A stretch of 64,000 nt of DNA from Rhodanobacter glycinis (GTDB taxonomy: Bacteria > Pseudomonadota > Gammaproteobacteria > Xanthomonadales > Rhodanobacteraceae): positions 1-64,000 of the forward strand of contig NZ_FOSR01000002.1 in NCBI RefSeq assembly GCF_900114325.1. Direction: 5' to 3'. The position numbers and the translations under genes are program-made. This document shows, in pieces, positions 24,886 through 34,243 of the stretch (its first letter is position 1; every line of letters begins with the position of its first letter). Under the pieces are notes generated by a model, which was not told the DNA's origin, ran no database searches, and worked only from the letters and a program-made list of their open reading frames with translations.

Positions 24886-27006
24886 ATGACCTCGAAGACT
24901 TCCCTCTGGCTCGCGCTGGCGCTGGGCGCCACACTGGGCGGCATGACTCCGACCCACGCAGCCACCACCGGCGCCCAAGCGACCAGCGACGATCCCTATC
25001 TGTGGCTTGAAGCCACCCACGCGCCACGCGCGATGGATTGGGTGAAGGCGCAGAACACGATCACCGAAAAGGCCTTTGCCAGCTCGCCCGAGTTCACCCA
25101 CACCTACGACCAGGTGCTGCAGGTGCTCGACTCGGACGCACGCATTCCCTACGTCGAGCGCATGGGCGATTTCCTGTACAACTTCTGGAAGGACAAGACG
25201 CACCCGCGCGGCGTCTGGCGCCGCACCACGCTGGCCGAGTACCGCAAGGCCGAGCCGAAGTGGGACGTGCTGCTGGACGTGGACGCATTGAACAAGGCCG
25301 AGGGCAAGCGCTGGGTGTTCAAGGGCGCGCAATGCCTGAAGCCGGCCTATACGCGCTGCCTGATCTCGCTGTCGCCGGACGGTGGCGACGCGGTGCAGGT
25401 GCGCGAATTCGACACCGCCACGCGCGCGTTCGTGAAGGGTGGCTTCGAGCTGCCCGTCGCCAAGACCCAGGTCGGCTGGATCGACCAGAACCACCTCTAC
25501 GTCGGCACCGATTTCGGCCCCGGCTCGATGACCAAGTCGAGCTACCCGCGCATCGCCAAGGAGTGGACGCGCGGCACGCCACTTTCGTCCGCCGTCACCA
25601 TCTACGAGGGCAAACCCACCGACCTGGCCGTCGGTGCCTACCACGACCGCACGCCGGGCTTCGAACGCGACTTCATCACCGTCGCCAAGGATTTCTTCCA
25701 CACCGAAAACTTCCTCCGCAAGGGTAACCAGCAGGTGAAGCTGGACATTCCCAGCGACGCCAGTTTCGACGCGCATCGCCAGTGGTTGCTGGTGCAGACG
25801 CGCTCGCCGTGGACGGTGGGCGGCACAACCTGGCCATCCGGCGCCCTGCTGGTAACGAAGTTCGACGACTTCATGGCCGGCAAGCGCCACTTCACCGCCC
25901 TGTTCGAACCGGATGCGCACACCGCGCTGTCCAGCTACGCATGGACCCGGCACCATCTGATCCTCGACGTGCTGAATGACGTGAAGAGCCGCCTCGACGT
26001 GCTCACGCCGCAGGACACCGGCGCATGGCCGAGCAAGGCATTGCCCGGGGCGCCCAGCTTCAGCACGGTCAGCGTGGTCGACACCGATCCGGACCACAGC
26101 GATGAGTACTGGCTTTCGGTCACCGGCTTCCTTACCCCGTCGTCGCTTGAACGCGGCGTGCTGGGCAAGCACCAGGCCGAGACGATCAAGCACGAGCCGG
26201 CGTTCTTCGATGCCGCGAAATTCGACGTCAGCCAGCACTTCGTCACCTCGAAGGACGGCACCCGCGTGCCCTATTTCGAGATCGCGCCGAAGGACATCAA
26301 ACTGGACGGCAGCAACCGCACGCTGCTGTACGGCTATGGCGGCTTCGAAGTCTCGCTGTTGCCGTTCTACAGCGGCAGCATCGGCCGCGCGTGGCTGGAG
26401 CGCGGCGGCGTCTACGTCATCGCCAACATCCGCGGCGGTGGCGAGTACGGTCCGCGCTGGCACCAGGCCGCGTTGAAGGCGAATCGACCCAAGGCCTACC
26501 AGGACTTCGCCGCGGTGGCCGAAGATCTGGTCAAGCGTGGCGTCACCTCGGCGAAGCACCTCGGTGCCGAAGGCGGCAGCAACGGCGGCCTGCTGATGGG
26601 CAACATGCTCACCGAGTATCCGCAGTTGTTCGGCGCGATCGCCTGCGAAGTGCCGCTGCTGGACATGAAGCGCTACACCCACCTGTCCGCCGGTGCGTCG
26701 TGGATCGCCGAATACGGCAATCCGGACGATCCAAAGCAATGGGCCTTCATCAAGACCTTCTCGCCGTACCAGAACGTCAAGCTCGGCGAGAACTATCCGC
26801 CGGTGCTGTTCTACACCACCACCAGCGACGACCGCGTCGGCCCGGCCCAGGCACGCAAGATGGCCGCGAAGATGGAAGGCATGGGCTACAAGAAGGTGTG
26901 GTTCTACGAAAACACCGAAGGCGGCCACGGCGCCGGCGCCGACAACAAGCAATCGGCACACATGCACGCGATGGTCTACGACTTCCTGTGGAACGAGTTG
27001 AAGTAA
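24886..27006 (+). CDS. Prolyl oligopeptidase family serine peptidase (S9)
   Basis: A 706-residue exported peptidase: signal peptide to about residue 25, DDPYLWLEATHAPRAMDWV typical of the N-terminus, a beta-propeller to about 430, and an alpha/beta-hydrolase domain. Catalytic residues are Ser in GAEGGSNGGLLMG, Asp in TTTSDDRVGP and His in EGGHGAGAD. YGYGGFEVSLLPFYS and RGGGEYGPRWH complete the fold. It probably cleaves short peptides after proline or a related residue in the periplasm. Ribosome site AAGGA lies upstream of ATG 24886. A strong terminator follows. Confidence 0.93.
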   Translation: MTSKTSLWLALALGATLGGMTPTHAATTGAQATSDDPYLWLEATHAPRAMDWVKAQNTITEKAFASSPEFTHTYDQVLQVLDSDARIPYVERMGDFLYNFWKDKTHPRGVWRRTTLAEYRKAEPKWDVLLDVDALNKAEGKRWVFKGAQCLKPAYTRCLISLSPDGGDAVQVREFDTATRAFVKGGFELPVAKTQVGWIDQNHLYVGTDFGPGSMTKSSYPRIAKEWTRGTPLSSAVTIYEGKPTDLAVGAYHDRTPGFERDFITVAKDFFHTENFLRKGNQQVKLDIPSDASFDAHRQWLLVQTRSPWTVGGTTWPSGALLVTKFDDFMAGKRHFTALFEPDAHTALSSYAWTRHHLILDVLNDVKSRLDVLTPQDTGAWPSKALPGAPSFSTVSVVDTDPDHSDEYWLSVTGFLTPSSLERGVLGKHQAETIKHEPAFFDAAKFDVSQHFVTSKDGTRVPYFEIAPKDIKLDGSNRTLLYGYGGFEVSLLPFYSGSIGRAWLERGGVYVIANIRGGGEYGPRWHQAALKANRPKAYQDFAAVAEDLVKRGVTSAKHLGAEGGSNGGLLMGNMLTEYPQLFGAIACEVPLLDMKRYTHLSAGASWIAEYGNPDDPKQWAFIKTFSPYQNVKLGENYPPVLFYTTTSDDRVGPAQARKMAAKMEGMGYKKVWFYENTEGGHGAGADNKQSAHMHAMVYDFLWNELK

Positions 27007-27310
27007 GTCGCCGCCGAGAGGCAGCACACGCGCGAGCCGGCTCGATGCCGGCTCGCGTCGTTTTCAGGCGAAGCCTCGGCTACCCGTCGACGGAATGCTT
27101 CCAGCCGCTGCACTGGCATGCATCTTGTTCGGCATCTTTTTCGGGATGGATGGCTGCACAGCCGCTCGATTCCAGCAGCATTTGATGCCGCCTGGTGCAA
27201 GCAGACACGCCTAGTGCACGGTTTTTCGAAGGACCACGCTGAAGTAAGCTGGTCTGCGCACGAACGGCGTTGCGGCGCCGCCCCATCATCTGCAGGCCAT
27301 CCGCTTTCCC
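27007..27310. other. Gap of 304 bases
   Basis: It holds the terminator of the S9 peptidase gene at its left end. I see no credible gene or repeat in the rest; the short frames here have no ribosome site and no recognisable product. Confidence 0.5.
27031..27064 (+). terminator. Rho-independent terminator
   Basis: A perfect 11-bp stem (27031-27041 with 27047-27057) and five-base loop are followed by TCGTTTT, just after the S9 peptidase gene. Confidence 0.8.
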
Positions 27311-28168
27311 ATGCGCTCCCACACCCCGATCACTCCCGAACTGCGCCAGTGGATCCTCGAGACCACCCGCACCGGCCACAGCCTCGGCGACGTGCTGCGC
27401 TTGATGCACGACAGCGGCTATTCGCAGCACGACAGCCGACGCATCGTCGCCGCCGTGCTGGACATGCCGATGACCGCGTTGGAAGCACGTCTGCGCCCGC
27501 ACCGCCCGAACGGCGCCCACGTCCTTCTGCCGGACGGACCACATGTCGTGATTGGCGAGCGCAGTGTGCGCGTGATGCTGGCCGCCGAAACGCCGCCGCT
27601 GCGCGTGTTCGATGGCTTGCTGTCCGACGACGAATGCGCGGCGCTGATCGAACTGGCCAAGCCGCGCCTGCAACGCGCGCGCACCGTGGCGGAGGATGGC
27701 GCCCAGCAGATCGACGAGCATCGCACCAGCGACGGCATGTTCTTCGGGTTGGGCGAACAACCGCTGATCGAGCGTATCGAGGCGCGCATCGCCGCCCTGC
27801 TCGGCATGCCCGTCGACCACGGCGAGGGCCTGCAGGTGCTGCACTACCTGCCGGGCCAGCAATACGAGCCACACCAGGACTGGTTCGATCCCACCCAGCC
27901 CGGCTACGCCGCGATCACCGCCACCGGCGGCCAGCGCATCGCCAGCCTGGTGATCTACCTCAACACGCCCGACGCCGGCGGTGGCACCGCGTTCCCCGAG
28001 ATCGGGCTCACCGTCACCGCCCTGCGCGGTTCGGCCGTCTGTTTCACCTACGAAAGTGGCGACGCGGCCTCGCTGCACGCCGGCCTGCCGGTGACCCGCG
28101 GCGAGAAATGGATCGCCACCAAGTGGCTGCGCGAACGGCCTTACCGGGAACCTGCCGGCCCACGTTGA
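27311..28168 (+). CDS. Prolyl 4-hydroxylase-like 2OG-Fe(II) oxygenase
   Basis: A 285-residue protein whose C-terminal two thirds form a 2-oxoglutarate/Fe(II) dioxygenase domain. Ligands are visible: H188 and D190 (EPHQDWF), distal H256 (SLHAGLPV) and the 2OG-binding lysine K266 (GEKWIATKW). LVIYLN and GGGTAFPE match the prolyl 4-hydroxylase alpha-subunit family. The first 95 residues contain a helical segment of unknown purpose. The target, a protein prolyl residue or a small molecule, is unknown. It lies upstream of ppa with a 102-bp gap. Confidence 0.88.
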   Translation: MRSHTPITPELRQWILETTRTGHSLGDVLRLMHDSGYSQHDSRRIVAAVLDMPMTALEARLRPHRPNGAHVLLPDGPHVVIGERSVRVMLAAETPPLRVFDGLLSDDECAALIELAKPRLQRARTVAEDGAQQIDEHRTSDGMFFGLGEQPLIERIEARIAALLGMPVDHGEGLQVLHYLPGQQYEPHQDWFDPTQPGYAAITATGGQRIASLVIYLNTPDAGGGTAFPEIGLTVTALRGSAVCFTYESGDAASLHAGLPVTRGEKWIATKWLRERPYREPAGPR

Positions 28169-28270
28169 ACTGCGCTGCGGCACCGGCATTCAGCCTCTGC
28201 TGCTGCAACGCAACAGCCAGTGGCGTATCCTTGCGGTTTTTCCTCCACCGAAATCGCGCAAGGACAATCC

Positions 28271-28807
28271 ATGGGTCTGGATCAGGTCAAAGCCGGCCGC
28301 AACGTGCCGGACGAAATCAACGTCATCATCGAAATCCCCAAGGATGCCGAGCCGGTCAAGTACGAAGTCGACAAGGAATCGGGCGCGATCTTCGTCGACC
28401 GCATCCTGTCCACGCCGATGCGCTACCCGTGCAACTACGGCTACGTGCCGGGCACGCTGGGCGGCGACGGCGATCCGCTGGACGCGCTGGTGATCCTGCC
28501 ACTGCCGCTGACCGTGGGTTCGGTGATCCGCTGCCATCCGGTCGGCATGCTGAAGATGACCGATGAAGCCGGCAGCGACGAGAAGCTGGTGGTGATCCCC
28601 TCGCCCAAGGTGTTCCCGGGCTACGCCCACATCAACGACATGAAGGGCGTCTCGCCGCACTGGCTGGAGCGCATCGGCCACTTCTTCGAGCACTACAAGG
28701 ATCTGGAGAAGGGCAAGTGGGTGAAGGTGGAGGGCTGGGTCGGCGCCGACGAGGCGAAGGCCGAAATCACCGCCGGTATCGCGCGCCACGTGGCAAACAA
28801 GGCGTAA
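28271..28807 (+). CDS. ppa: Inorganic pyrophosphatase (family I, soluble)
   Basis: A 178-residue cytoplasmic enzyme hydrolysing PPi to phosphate. The family I signature is clear: active-site YPCNYGYVPGTLGGDGDPLDALV with its metal-binding aspartates, then KYEVDKESG and HFFEHYKDLE. Start at MGLDQVKAGRNVPDEIN follows AAGGAC. It is the third PPi enzyme in this 10-kb stretch and, being soluble, would compete for PPi with HppA and PPi-PFK. A terminator hairpin follows. Confidence 0.96.
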   Translation: MGLDQVKAGRNVPDEINVIIEIPKDAEPVKYEVDKESGAIFVDRILSTPMRYPCNYGYVPGTLGGDGDPLDALVILPLPLTVGSVIRCHPVGMLKMTDEAGSDEKLVVIPSPKVFPGYAHINDMKGVSPHWLERIGHFFEHYKDLEKGKWVKVEGWVGADEAKAEITAGIARHVANKA

Positions 28808-28828
28808 TCCCCGTACCCGGGTGAATCC

Positions 28829-28861
28829 ACGGCGCGTCGCTGCAAGGCGGCGCGCCGTTTT
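28829..28861 (+). terminator. Terminator after ppa
   Basis: The 8-bp stem ACGGCGCG / CGCGCCGT (28829-28836 with 28851-28858), extended by inner CGC-GCG pairing, is followed by a short T-run. The converging LysR gene ends at the same place. Confidence 0.65.
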
Positions 28862-29835
28862 CATGCGCCGCGCTTGGCGGATGCCGGTCGTCCTGGTCGC
28901 ACGGGCTGCGCCGTGCGTGTCGCCGGACCACGTTCCCACGGCGACGGATCGCCAAGCCGCTCGGCCAGAAAGTCCACGAACGCGCGCACCCGTGGCGGCA
29001 CCAGGCGACGCTGCGGCATCACTGCGTGGATGCCGGTCGTGGCGATCGGATAGTCCGGCAGCAGCACCTGCAACTCGCCACGGGACAGTTGCTCGTGGAC
29101 ATGCCAGACCGAATGCATCGCGATGCCGAGCCCGGCCATCGCCGCATCCCGCAACAACGCACCCTGGTTGCTCTCGAAGCGCCCCTGCACCCGCTGGACG
29201 ATCTCGCGCCCCCGGCGGTCGCTGAAATGCCAGATGTCTTGCCGTCCCTGGCTGCCGACCAGCAGCAGGCAATCGTGTGTCGCCAATTCGGCCGGCGTAC
29301 GTGGCGTGCCATGTCGTTGCAGGTAGTCCGGCGATGCGCACAGCACGCGCCGGTTGCTCGCCAGCTGGCGCGCCACCAGGCCGGAGTCGCCCAGCGCGCC
29401 GACGCGGATGCCCAGGTCGAACCCGGAGCCGACCAGGTCCACGATCTGGTCGTCGAGATTCACGCTGAGCTTCACGCGCGGATGCAAGGCCAGGAATTCC
29501 GGCAGCAGCGGCGAGATGTAGCGGCCCCCGAATGCGGCCGACATGGTCACCCGCAGCGTACCGCTGACTTCGGTGGCGCTTTGGCGCAGGCCGCCGGTGA
29601 GCGATTCCAGGTCCTCCACCAGCGCCCGGCCCTGCTCGGCCAGCAGCATGCCTTCGGGCGTCGCGTGCAACCGACGCGTGGTCCGGTGCAACAGGCGCAC
29701 GCCCAGTTCGCGCTCCAGCCGCTTCAGGCGCTGGCTGGCCACCGCCACCGACAGGTCGAGGCTGCGCGCGGCCGCACTGATCGAACCAAGATCGAGCACG
29801 CGCAGGAACAGCCTGAGGTCACCGATACGGTCCAT
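28861..29835 (-). CDS. LysR family transcriptional regulator
   Basis: A 324-residue LysR-type regulator: winged helix-turn-helix in residues 1-60 (SISAAARSLDLSVAVASQRLKRLERELGVRLLHRTTRR) and a substrate-binding domain of the CrgA/DsdC-like group. The ATG at 29835 is preferred over a TTG three codons upstream, because the latter falls in the inverted repeat likely to be the operator. It is divergent from an MFS exporter, which it probably controls. The effector is unknown. The C-terminal tail is basic and Pro-rich. Confidence 0.9.
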   Translation of the reverse strand: MDRIGDLRLFLRVLDLGSISAAARSLDLSVAVASQRLKRLERELGVRLLHRTTRRLHATPEGMLLAEQGRALVEDLESLTGGLRQSATEVSGTLRVTMSAAFGGRYISPLLPEFLALHPRVKLSVNLDDQIVDLVGSGFDLGIRVGALGDSGLVARQLASNRRVLCASPDYLQRHGTPRTPAELATHDCLLLVGSQGRQDIWHFSDRRGREIVQRVQGRFESNQGALLRDAAMAGLGIAMHSVWHVHEQLSRGELQVLLPDYPIATTGIHAVMPQRRLVPPRVRAFVDFLAERLGDPSPWERGPATRTAQPVRPGRPASAKRGA

Positions 29836-29839
29836 GACT

Positions 29840-29856
29840 ATCAATTATTTGTTGAT
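29840..29856. promoter_or_regulatory. LysR-type operator (ATCAA-N7-TTGAT)
   Basis: A 17-bp perfect-arm inverted repeat in an AT-rich island between divergent lysR and MFS genes fits the usual LysR box of dyad symmetry containing T-N11-A. It directly abuts the lysR start, as expected of an autoregulatory site. Confidence 0.55.
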
Positions 29857-29934
29857 AATGATTAGCCATGTTGATGGTTTTTGAATAAAAGGCAAATCCT
29901 TAAGCTGGCGCCTCGTTTCTTCAGGATTGCCGCC

Positions 29935-31143
29935 ATGCACTCCCCTCCCGCCCGACCACGCACCCCGTTGGCGCTGTATGCGCTGACCGCGGGCGCCTTC
30001 GGCATCGGCACCACCGAGTTCGTGATCATGGGCTTGCTGCAACAGGTCGCCGCCGACCTGCACGTCAGCATCAGTGCCGCCGGCCTGCTCATCTCCGGCT
30101 ATGCGCTGGGCGTGTTCGTGGGCGCGCCGCTGCTGACCCTGGCCACCCACCGCATGCCGCGCAAGGCCGTGCTGCTGGCGCTGATGGCGATCTTCACGCT
30201 GGGCAACCTGGCCTGTGCCATCGCGCCAAACTACGCCACGCTGATGGCGGCGCGGGTGCTCACCTCGCTGGCCCACGGCACCTTCTTCGGCGTGGGCGCG
30301 GTGGTGGCCACCTCGCTGGTGAGCGAGGATCGCAAGGCCTCGGCGATCTCGATCATGTTCACCGGCCTGACCGTGGCCACCTTGCTTGGCGTACCGGCCG
30401 GTGCCTGGCTGGGCTTGCATTTCGGCTGGCGTTCCACGTTCTGGGCGGTGGCCGTCATCGGCGTGCTCGCGGCCAGCGTCGTCGCCCTGCTGGTGCCGCC
30501 GGAAAAAGGCGATGCCACGCCGATGGCGCTGCGCGCCGAATGGCATGCGATCAGCCGAGCGCCGGTGCTGCTGGGCCTGGCGATGACGGTACTGGGTTTT
30601 GCCGGGGTGTTCCTGGTGTACGCCTACATCGAGCCGCTGCTGACCCGCGTCACCGGCTTCGCGGATACGGCGGTGTCGCCGATCCTGCTGGTGTTCGGGG
30701 TCGGCATGATCGCGGGCAACATGCTGGGTGGACGCCTGGCTGATCGCCACCTGCCGTCCTCGCTGCTGGTCACGTTGGCGGCGTTGGTGGTGGTGCTTGG
30801 CGCAATGGGTTTCGTGCTGCACGACAAGACGCTGATGGTGCTGTTCGCCGGCCTGCTCGGCGTGGCGGCATTTGCCACCGTGTCGCCCTTGCAGCTCTGG
30901 GTGCTGCAACAGGCGGCCGGCGCCCCCAGCCTGGCGTCCAGCCTCAACATCGGCGCGTTCAACCTGGGCAATGCGCTGGGTGCGTGGCTGGGCGGCGTGG
31001 TGATCGCGCACGGCGCCGGCCTCACCGCGCTGCCGTGGGCCGCTGCGCTGGTGGGCGTGGCCGGATTCGCACTGGCGCTGTACGCGCTGCGCAACGCGCG
31101 CGCGGCGCGGCTGACGGCCACGGTAGCCTGCCCGCAAGCCTGA
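29935..31143 (+). CDS. MFS exporter (DHA1 family)
   Basis: A 402-residue major-facilitator protein with 12 hydrophobic segments. The first helix carries ALTAGAFGIGTTEFVIMGLL, a hallmark of the arabinose/purine-efflux (AraJ/NepI/YdhP-like) drug:H+ antiporter-1 group. The RVLTSLAHGTFFGVGAVVA segment is in helix 4. ATG 29935 is chosen because CAGGATT lies upstream; the frame runs further but is not exporter-like. It is divergent from the lysR gene. The natural substrate is unknown. Confidence 0.88.
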   Translation: MHSPPARPRTPLALYALTAGAFGIGTTEFVIMGLLQQVAADLHVSISAAGLLISGYALGVFVGAPLLTLATHRMPRKAVLLALMAIFTLGNLACAIAPNYATLMAARVLTSLAHGTFFGVGAVVATSLVSEDRKASAISIMFTGLTVATLLGVPAGAWLGLHFGWRSTFWAVAVIGVLAASVVALLVPPEKGDATPMALRAEWHAISRAPVLLGLAMTVLGFAGVFLVYAYIEPLLTRVTGFADTAVSPILLVFGVGMIAGNMLGGRLADRHLPSSLLVTLAALVVVLGAMGFVLHDKTLMVLFAGLLGVAAFATVSPLQLWVLQQAAGAPSLASSLNIGAFNLGNALGAWLGGVVIAHGAGLTALPWAAALVGVAGFALALYALRNARAARLTATVACPQA

Positions 31144-31314
31144 CCCGCCTCTGCCCGAATCATCGCAGAGCACGTGCATGGCATGTCACTCTGCAGTCAC
31201 CACCAGCAACATCGTGCCGCTCTATCCCTACTACGCTTGCTGCAACGATTCGTTCGTCGAACGCGATCCGCCACCGATGAACGCCATCCATCCCGCCCCC
31301 ACGGAGTCGAACCC

Positions 31315-32331
31315 ATGAAAGCCGTCGCCCTCACCCGTTACCTGCCCATCGACGATCCGCAATCGCTGCTCGACGTGGAGCTGCCGCAGCCGCAACCCGG
31401 CGAACACGACCTGCTGGTGCGCGTGGAAGCCGTGTCGGTGAATCCGGTCGACACCAAGGTGCGTTCGCCCAAGCCGCAGGTCGAGGCGCAGCCGAAGGTG
31501 CTCGGTTACGATGCCGCCGGCGTGGTCGAGGCCGTGGGCAGCCGCGTCGAGGGTTTCCGTCCCGGCGACCGCGTGTATTACGCCGGCGACATCACCCGCT
31601 CGGGCAGCAATGCCGAGTACCACCTCGTCGACGCGCGAGTGGCGGCGGTGGCGCCACGCTCGCTCGATGCCGCGCAGGCCGCTGCGCTGCCGCTTGTCGC
31701 GATCACGGCGTGGGAACTGCTGTTCCAGCGCATGCCGTTCGACAGCGAACACGGCGGCAAGGGCAAATCGTTGCTGGTGATCGCCGGTGCCGGCGGCGTC
31801 GGTTCCATCGCGATCCAGTTGGCGCGACGCGCCGGTTTCACCGTGATCGCCACCGCCTCGCGCCCCGAAACCGTGGCCTGGTGCAAGGAGATGGGCGCGC
31901 AGCACGTGATCAACCATCGCGAACCGCTGGCAGCACAACTGCAAGCCCTGGGCTTTGCGCAGATCGACGCGGCCATCAACCTGGCCGACACCTCACGCTA
32001 TTGGGACGTGCTCGGCGAACTGCTGATCCCGCAAGGCCATGTCGGCCTGATCGTGGAGCCGTCGGAGGCGCTGAAGATCGGCGATCCGTACAAGTTCAAA
32101 TGCATCGGAATCCACTGGGAAATGATGTTCGCGCGTCCGCGCTTCAAGACGCCGGACATGGCCGAACAGGGACGCATCCTGGCCCGCGTGGCCGAGCTGA
32201 TCGATGCCGGTGAACTGAAGAACATCCAGCGCGAGCAACTGGTGCCGATCAACGCAGCCAATATGCGCGAAGCGCATCGCCGGCTGGAGTCGGGCAGCAC
32301 GATCGGCAAGCTGGTGCTGGCCGGCTGGTAA
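31315..32331 (+). CDS. Zinc-independent alcohol dehydrogenase/quinone oxidoreductase-like protein
   Basis: A 338-residue medium-chain reductase: GroES-like N-terminal domain (about 1-125) and Rossmann domain with GAGGVGSIAIQLARRAG (about 155-172). The catalytic-zinc and structural-zinc cysteines of true alcohol dehydrogenases are absent, as in the zinc-independent subfamily related to quinone oxidoreductase. VLGYDAAGVVEAVG and SVNPVDTKVR are typical. NADPH-dependent reduction of enals or quinones is the likely chemistry. Ribosome site ACGGAG lies upstream; an upstream extension of the frame is unlikely to be translated. Confidence 0.87.
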   Translation: MKAVALTRYLPIDDPQSLLDVELPQPQPGEHDLLVRVEAVSVNPVDTKVRSPKPQVEAQPKVLGYDAAGVVEAVGSRVEGFRPGDRVYYAGDITRSGSNAEYHLVDARVAAVAPRSLDAAQAAALPLVAITAWELLFQRMPFDSEHGGKGKSLLVIAGAGGVGSIAIQLARRAGFTVIATASRPETVAWCKEMGAQHVINHREPLAAQLQALGFAQIDAAINLADTSRYWDVLGELLIPQGHVGLIVEPSEALKIGDPYKFKCIGIHWEMMFARPRFKTPDMAEQGRILARVAELIDAGELKNIQREQLVPINAANMREAHRRLESGSTIGKLVLAGW

Positions 32332-32342
32332 CCGCGAAAAAT

Positions 32343-32374
32343 CCCGGCGGGGCGGTTTGAGCCGCCCCGCCGGG
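32343..32374 (-). terminator. Strong terminator, mainly for the ferritin-like gene
   Basis: A perfect 13-bp GC-rich stem (32343-32355 with 32362-32374) and six-base loop. On the minus strand it is followed by ATTTTTCG, so it best ends the ferritin-like transcript, while also separating the convergent oxidoreductase gene. Confidence 0.8.
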
Positions 32375-32394
32375 CTGTCATCGACAGAACGCGA

Positions 32395-33009
32395 TCAGCT
32401 GCGCTTGTGCGCGGCGGTCTTGCCGCCGGTGGTCTTGCGCTGCGGCGCCGACTTGGCCGGCTCGCCCTTCTTGCCCAACTGCTCCAGCAAGGTGTTCATG
32501 TCCTCGGCGTGCTCTTCCTCCATCGCCAGGATGCTTTCCAGCACGCGGCGCGTGGTCGGATCGGCACTGCCGACGTAGTCGATCATCTCGCGGTAGCTGT
32601 CGATGGCGATGCGCTCGGCGACCAGGTCTTCCTTGATCATGTCGACGATATCCTCGCCTTCCACGTAGTCGGAATGGCTGCGCGAGAGCAGGCCCTCGGG
32701 CGACAGGTTGGGCTTGCCGTCGAGCTGGGTGATGCGTTCGGCGATCAGGTCGGCATGCCCCTGCTCCTCGTTGGCATGCTGCAGGAACTCTTCCTTGATC
32801 GCCTGCGAATGGATGCCCGAGGCCATGTAGTAGTGGTACTTGTAGCGCAGCACGCAGACGATCTCGGTGGCCAGCGCGTGGTTGAGCAATTTGATCACGG
32901 TGGTGCGGTCGGCCTTGTAGCCGGCCGTCATTGCGCCCTTGTCGATGTCCTGGCGCGCACGCTTGCGGATGTTCTCGATATCGCTGACGAAGGGCTTGGC
33001 TTTCGGCAT
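32395..33009 (-). CDS. Ferritin-like (bacterioferritin/Dps-related) protein
   Basis: A 204-residue four-helix ferritin-like protein. Di-iron ligand patterns recur: ATEIVCVLRYKYHY in the first helix, EEFLQHANEEQGHADLIAERI in the second, EDLVAERIAIDSYREMI in the third and ESILAMEEEHAEDM in the fourth, that is, E, ExxH, E, ExxH. The last 30 residues are Lys/Arg-rich with KTTGGKTAAHKRS, suggestive of DNA or nucleic-acid contact. Role: iron or peroxide handling. Ribosome site AGGAG. Length exceeds bacterioferritin (about 160) because of both tails. Confidence 0.87.
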   Translation of the reverse strand: MPKAKPFVSDIENIRKRARQDIDKGAMTAGYKADRTTVIKLLNHALATEIVCVLRYKYHYYMASGIHSQAIKEEFLQHANEEQGHADLIAERITQLDGKPNLSPEGLLSRSHSDYVEGEDIVDMIKEDLVAERIAIDSYREMIDYVGSADPTTRRVLESILAMEEEHAEDMNTLLEQLGKKGEPAKSAPQRKTTGGKTAAHKRS

Positions 33010-33180
33010 GGCTGGCTCCTGCGGGCTGGGTCGGACAGCGACGCTTGGCCGCTGCGGATGTGAAGTCCGCACAGCCTAGAAACAGCGGTGGAAAGGCCAG
33101 GTGAAGGAAAGCCGCCGCAAAATGCCCCGGCCACTTCCTGACATGCATCAGGGCGATCGGGCGCCGGCTGCGGGAGACTG

Positions 33181-34185
33181 ATGGCCATCCTTCCCGGCAC
33201 GCGTCTCATGTCCAGCCACTCTTCCATTCACGACGGCAGCAAGTTCATCAGCCCGCAGGGCACCCGTGCAATCAAGGGCGGCATTCGCCCGAACGCCGGC
33301 AGCGGTTTGCCGGACGTGGAGCGCAAGCCGCCGTGGTTGCGCATCAAGCTGCCCAGCGGGGCACGTTACGAAGCCGTGCACGAGATCGTGCGCAGCCACA
33401 AGTTGAACACCGTCTGCGCCGAGTCGAAGTGTCCGAACATTGCCGAATGCTGGGGCCGCGGCACGGCCACGCTGATGCTGATGGGTTCGGTATGCACGCG
33501 CGCGTGCCGGTTCTGCTCGGTCAGCACCGGCAATCCGCAGGGCTGGCTCGATCCCATGGAGCCGCTGCAGGTCGCCGATGCGGTGGCCTTGATGGGACTG
33601 AAGTACGTGGTACTGACCTCGGTCGACCGCGACGACCTGCCCGATGGCGGCGCCGCCCATTACGCCGCTTGCGTGCGGGCAATCCATCAACGCTCGCCGC
33701 AAACCGCGGTGGAAGCGTTGACGCCCGATTTCGCCGGCAACCATGACGCGGTGGCCCACGTGCTCGACGCCGGCCTGACCACCTATGCACAGAATCTGGA
33801 GACGGTGGAGCGGCTGACCCATCCGGTGCGCGATCCGCGCGCCGGTTACGCGCAGACGCTGGACGTGCTGGCGTTCGCCAAGCGGCACGCGCCGCAGACG
33901 CTGACCAAGACCAGCCTGATGCTGGGCCTGGGCGAGACCGACGCCGAGATCGAACGCACGCTGGACGATATACGCGGTGCCAACGTCGACGTGGTTACCC
34001 TGGGTCAGTACATGCGTCCCAGCCCGCATCATCTCGCGGTGCAGCGCTTCGTCACCCCGGACGAGTTTCGCGAGTACCGCCAGCTGGCGCTGGGCAAGGG
34101 CTTCGTGGAAGCGGTCGCCGGACCGCTGGTGCGTTCGAGTTATCGCGCCGAACGCGTGCTGGAGCACAACAACCTGGGGCTGTAA
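33181..34185 (+). CDS. lipA: Lipoyl synthase
   Basis: A 334-residue radical-SAM enzyme that inserts two sulfurs into octanoyl groups on 2-oxoacid dehydrogenases. It has both iron-sulfur sites: the auxiliary cluster cysteines C79, C84 and C90 ([12 protein letters not shown]) and the SAM cluster C105, C109 and C112 (CTRACRFC). The C-terminal RSSY holds the conserved serine. The N-terminal 45 residues are longer than in E. coli. Start 33181 follows GGGAG. lipB is not in the window. Confidence 0.96.
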   Translation: MAILPGTRLMSSHSSIHDGSKFISPQGTRAIKGGIRPNAGSGLPDVERKPPWLRIKLPSGARYEAVHEIVRSHKLNTVCAESKCPNIAECWGRGTATLMLMGSVCTRACRFCSVSTGNPQGWLDPMEPLQVADAVALMGLKYVVLTSVDRDDLPDGGAAHYAACVRAIHQRSPQTAVEALTPDFAGNHDAVAHVLDAGLTTYAQNLETVERLTHPVRDPRAGYAQTLDVLAFAKRHAPQTLTKTSLMLGLGETDAEIERTLDDIRGANVDVVTLGQYMRPSPHHLAVQRFVTPDEFREYRQLALGKGFVEAVAGPLVRSSYRAERVLEHNNLGL

Positions 34186-34243
34186 CCCGCGCGCGACGGG
34201 GCAGCCGATTTTCGGATGTCGGACGACATCAGGAGGAACTGCC

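Noticed and set aside
22492-27027. A 1511-codon open frame on the minus strand opposite hppA and the S9 peptidase
   Set aside because: It is antisense to two well-supported genes, its product is low-complexity His/Arg/Gly-rich with no domain, and such frames are common opposite GC-rich genes.
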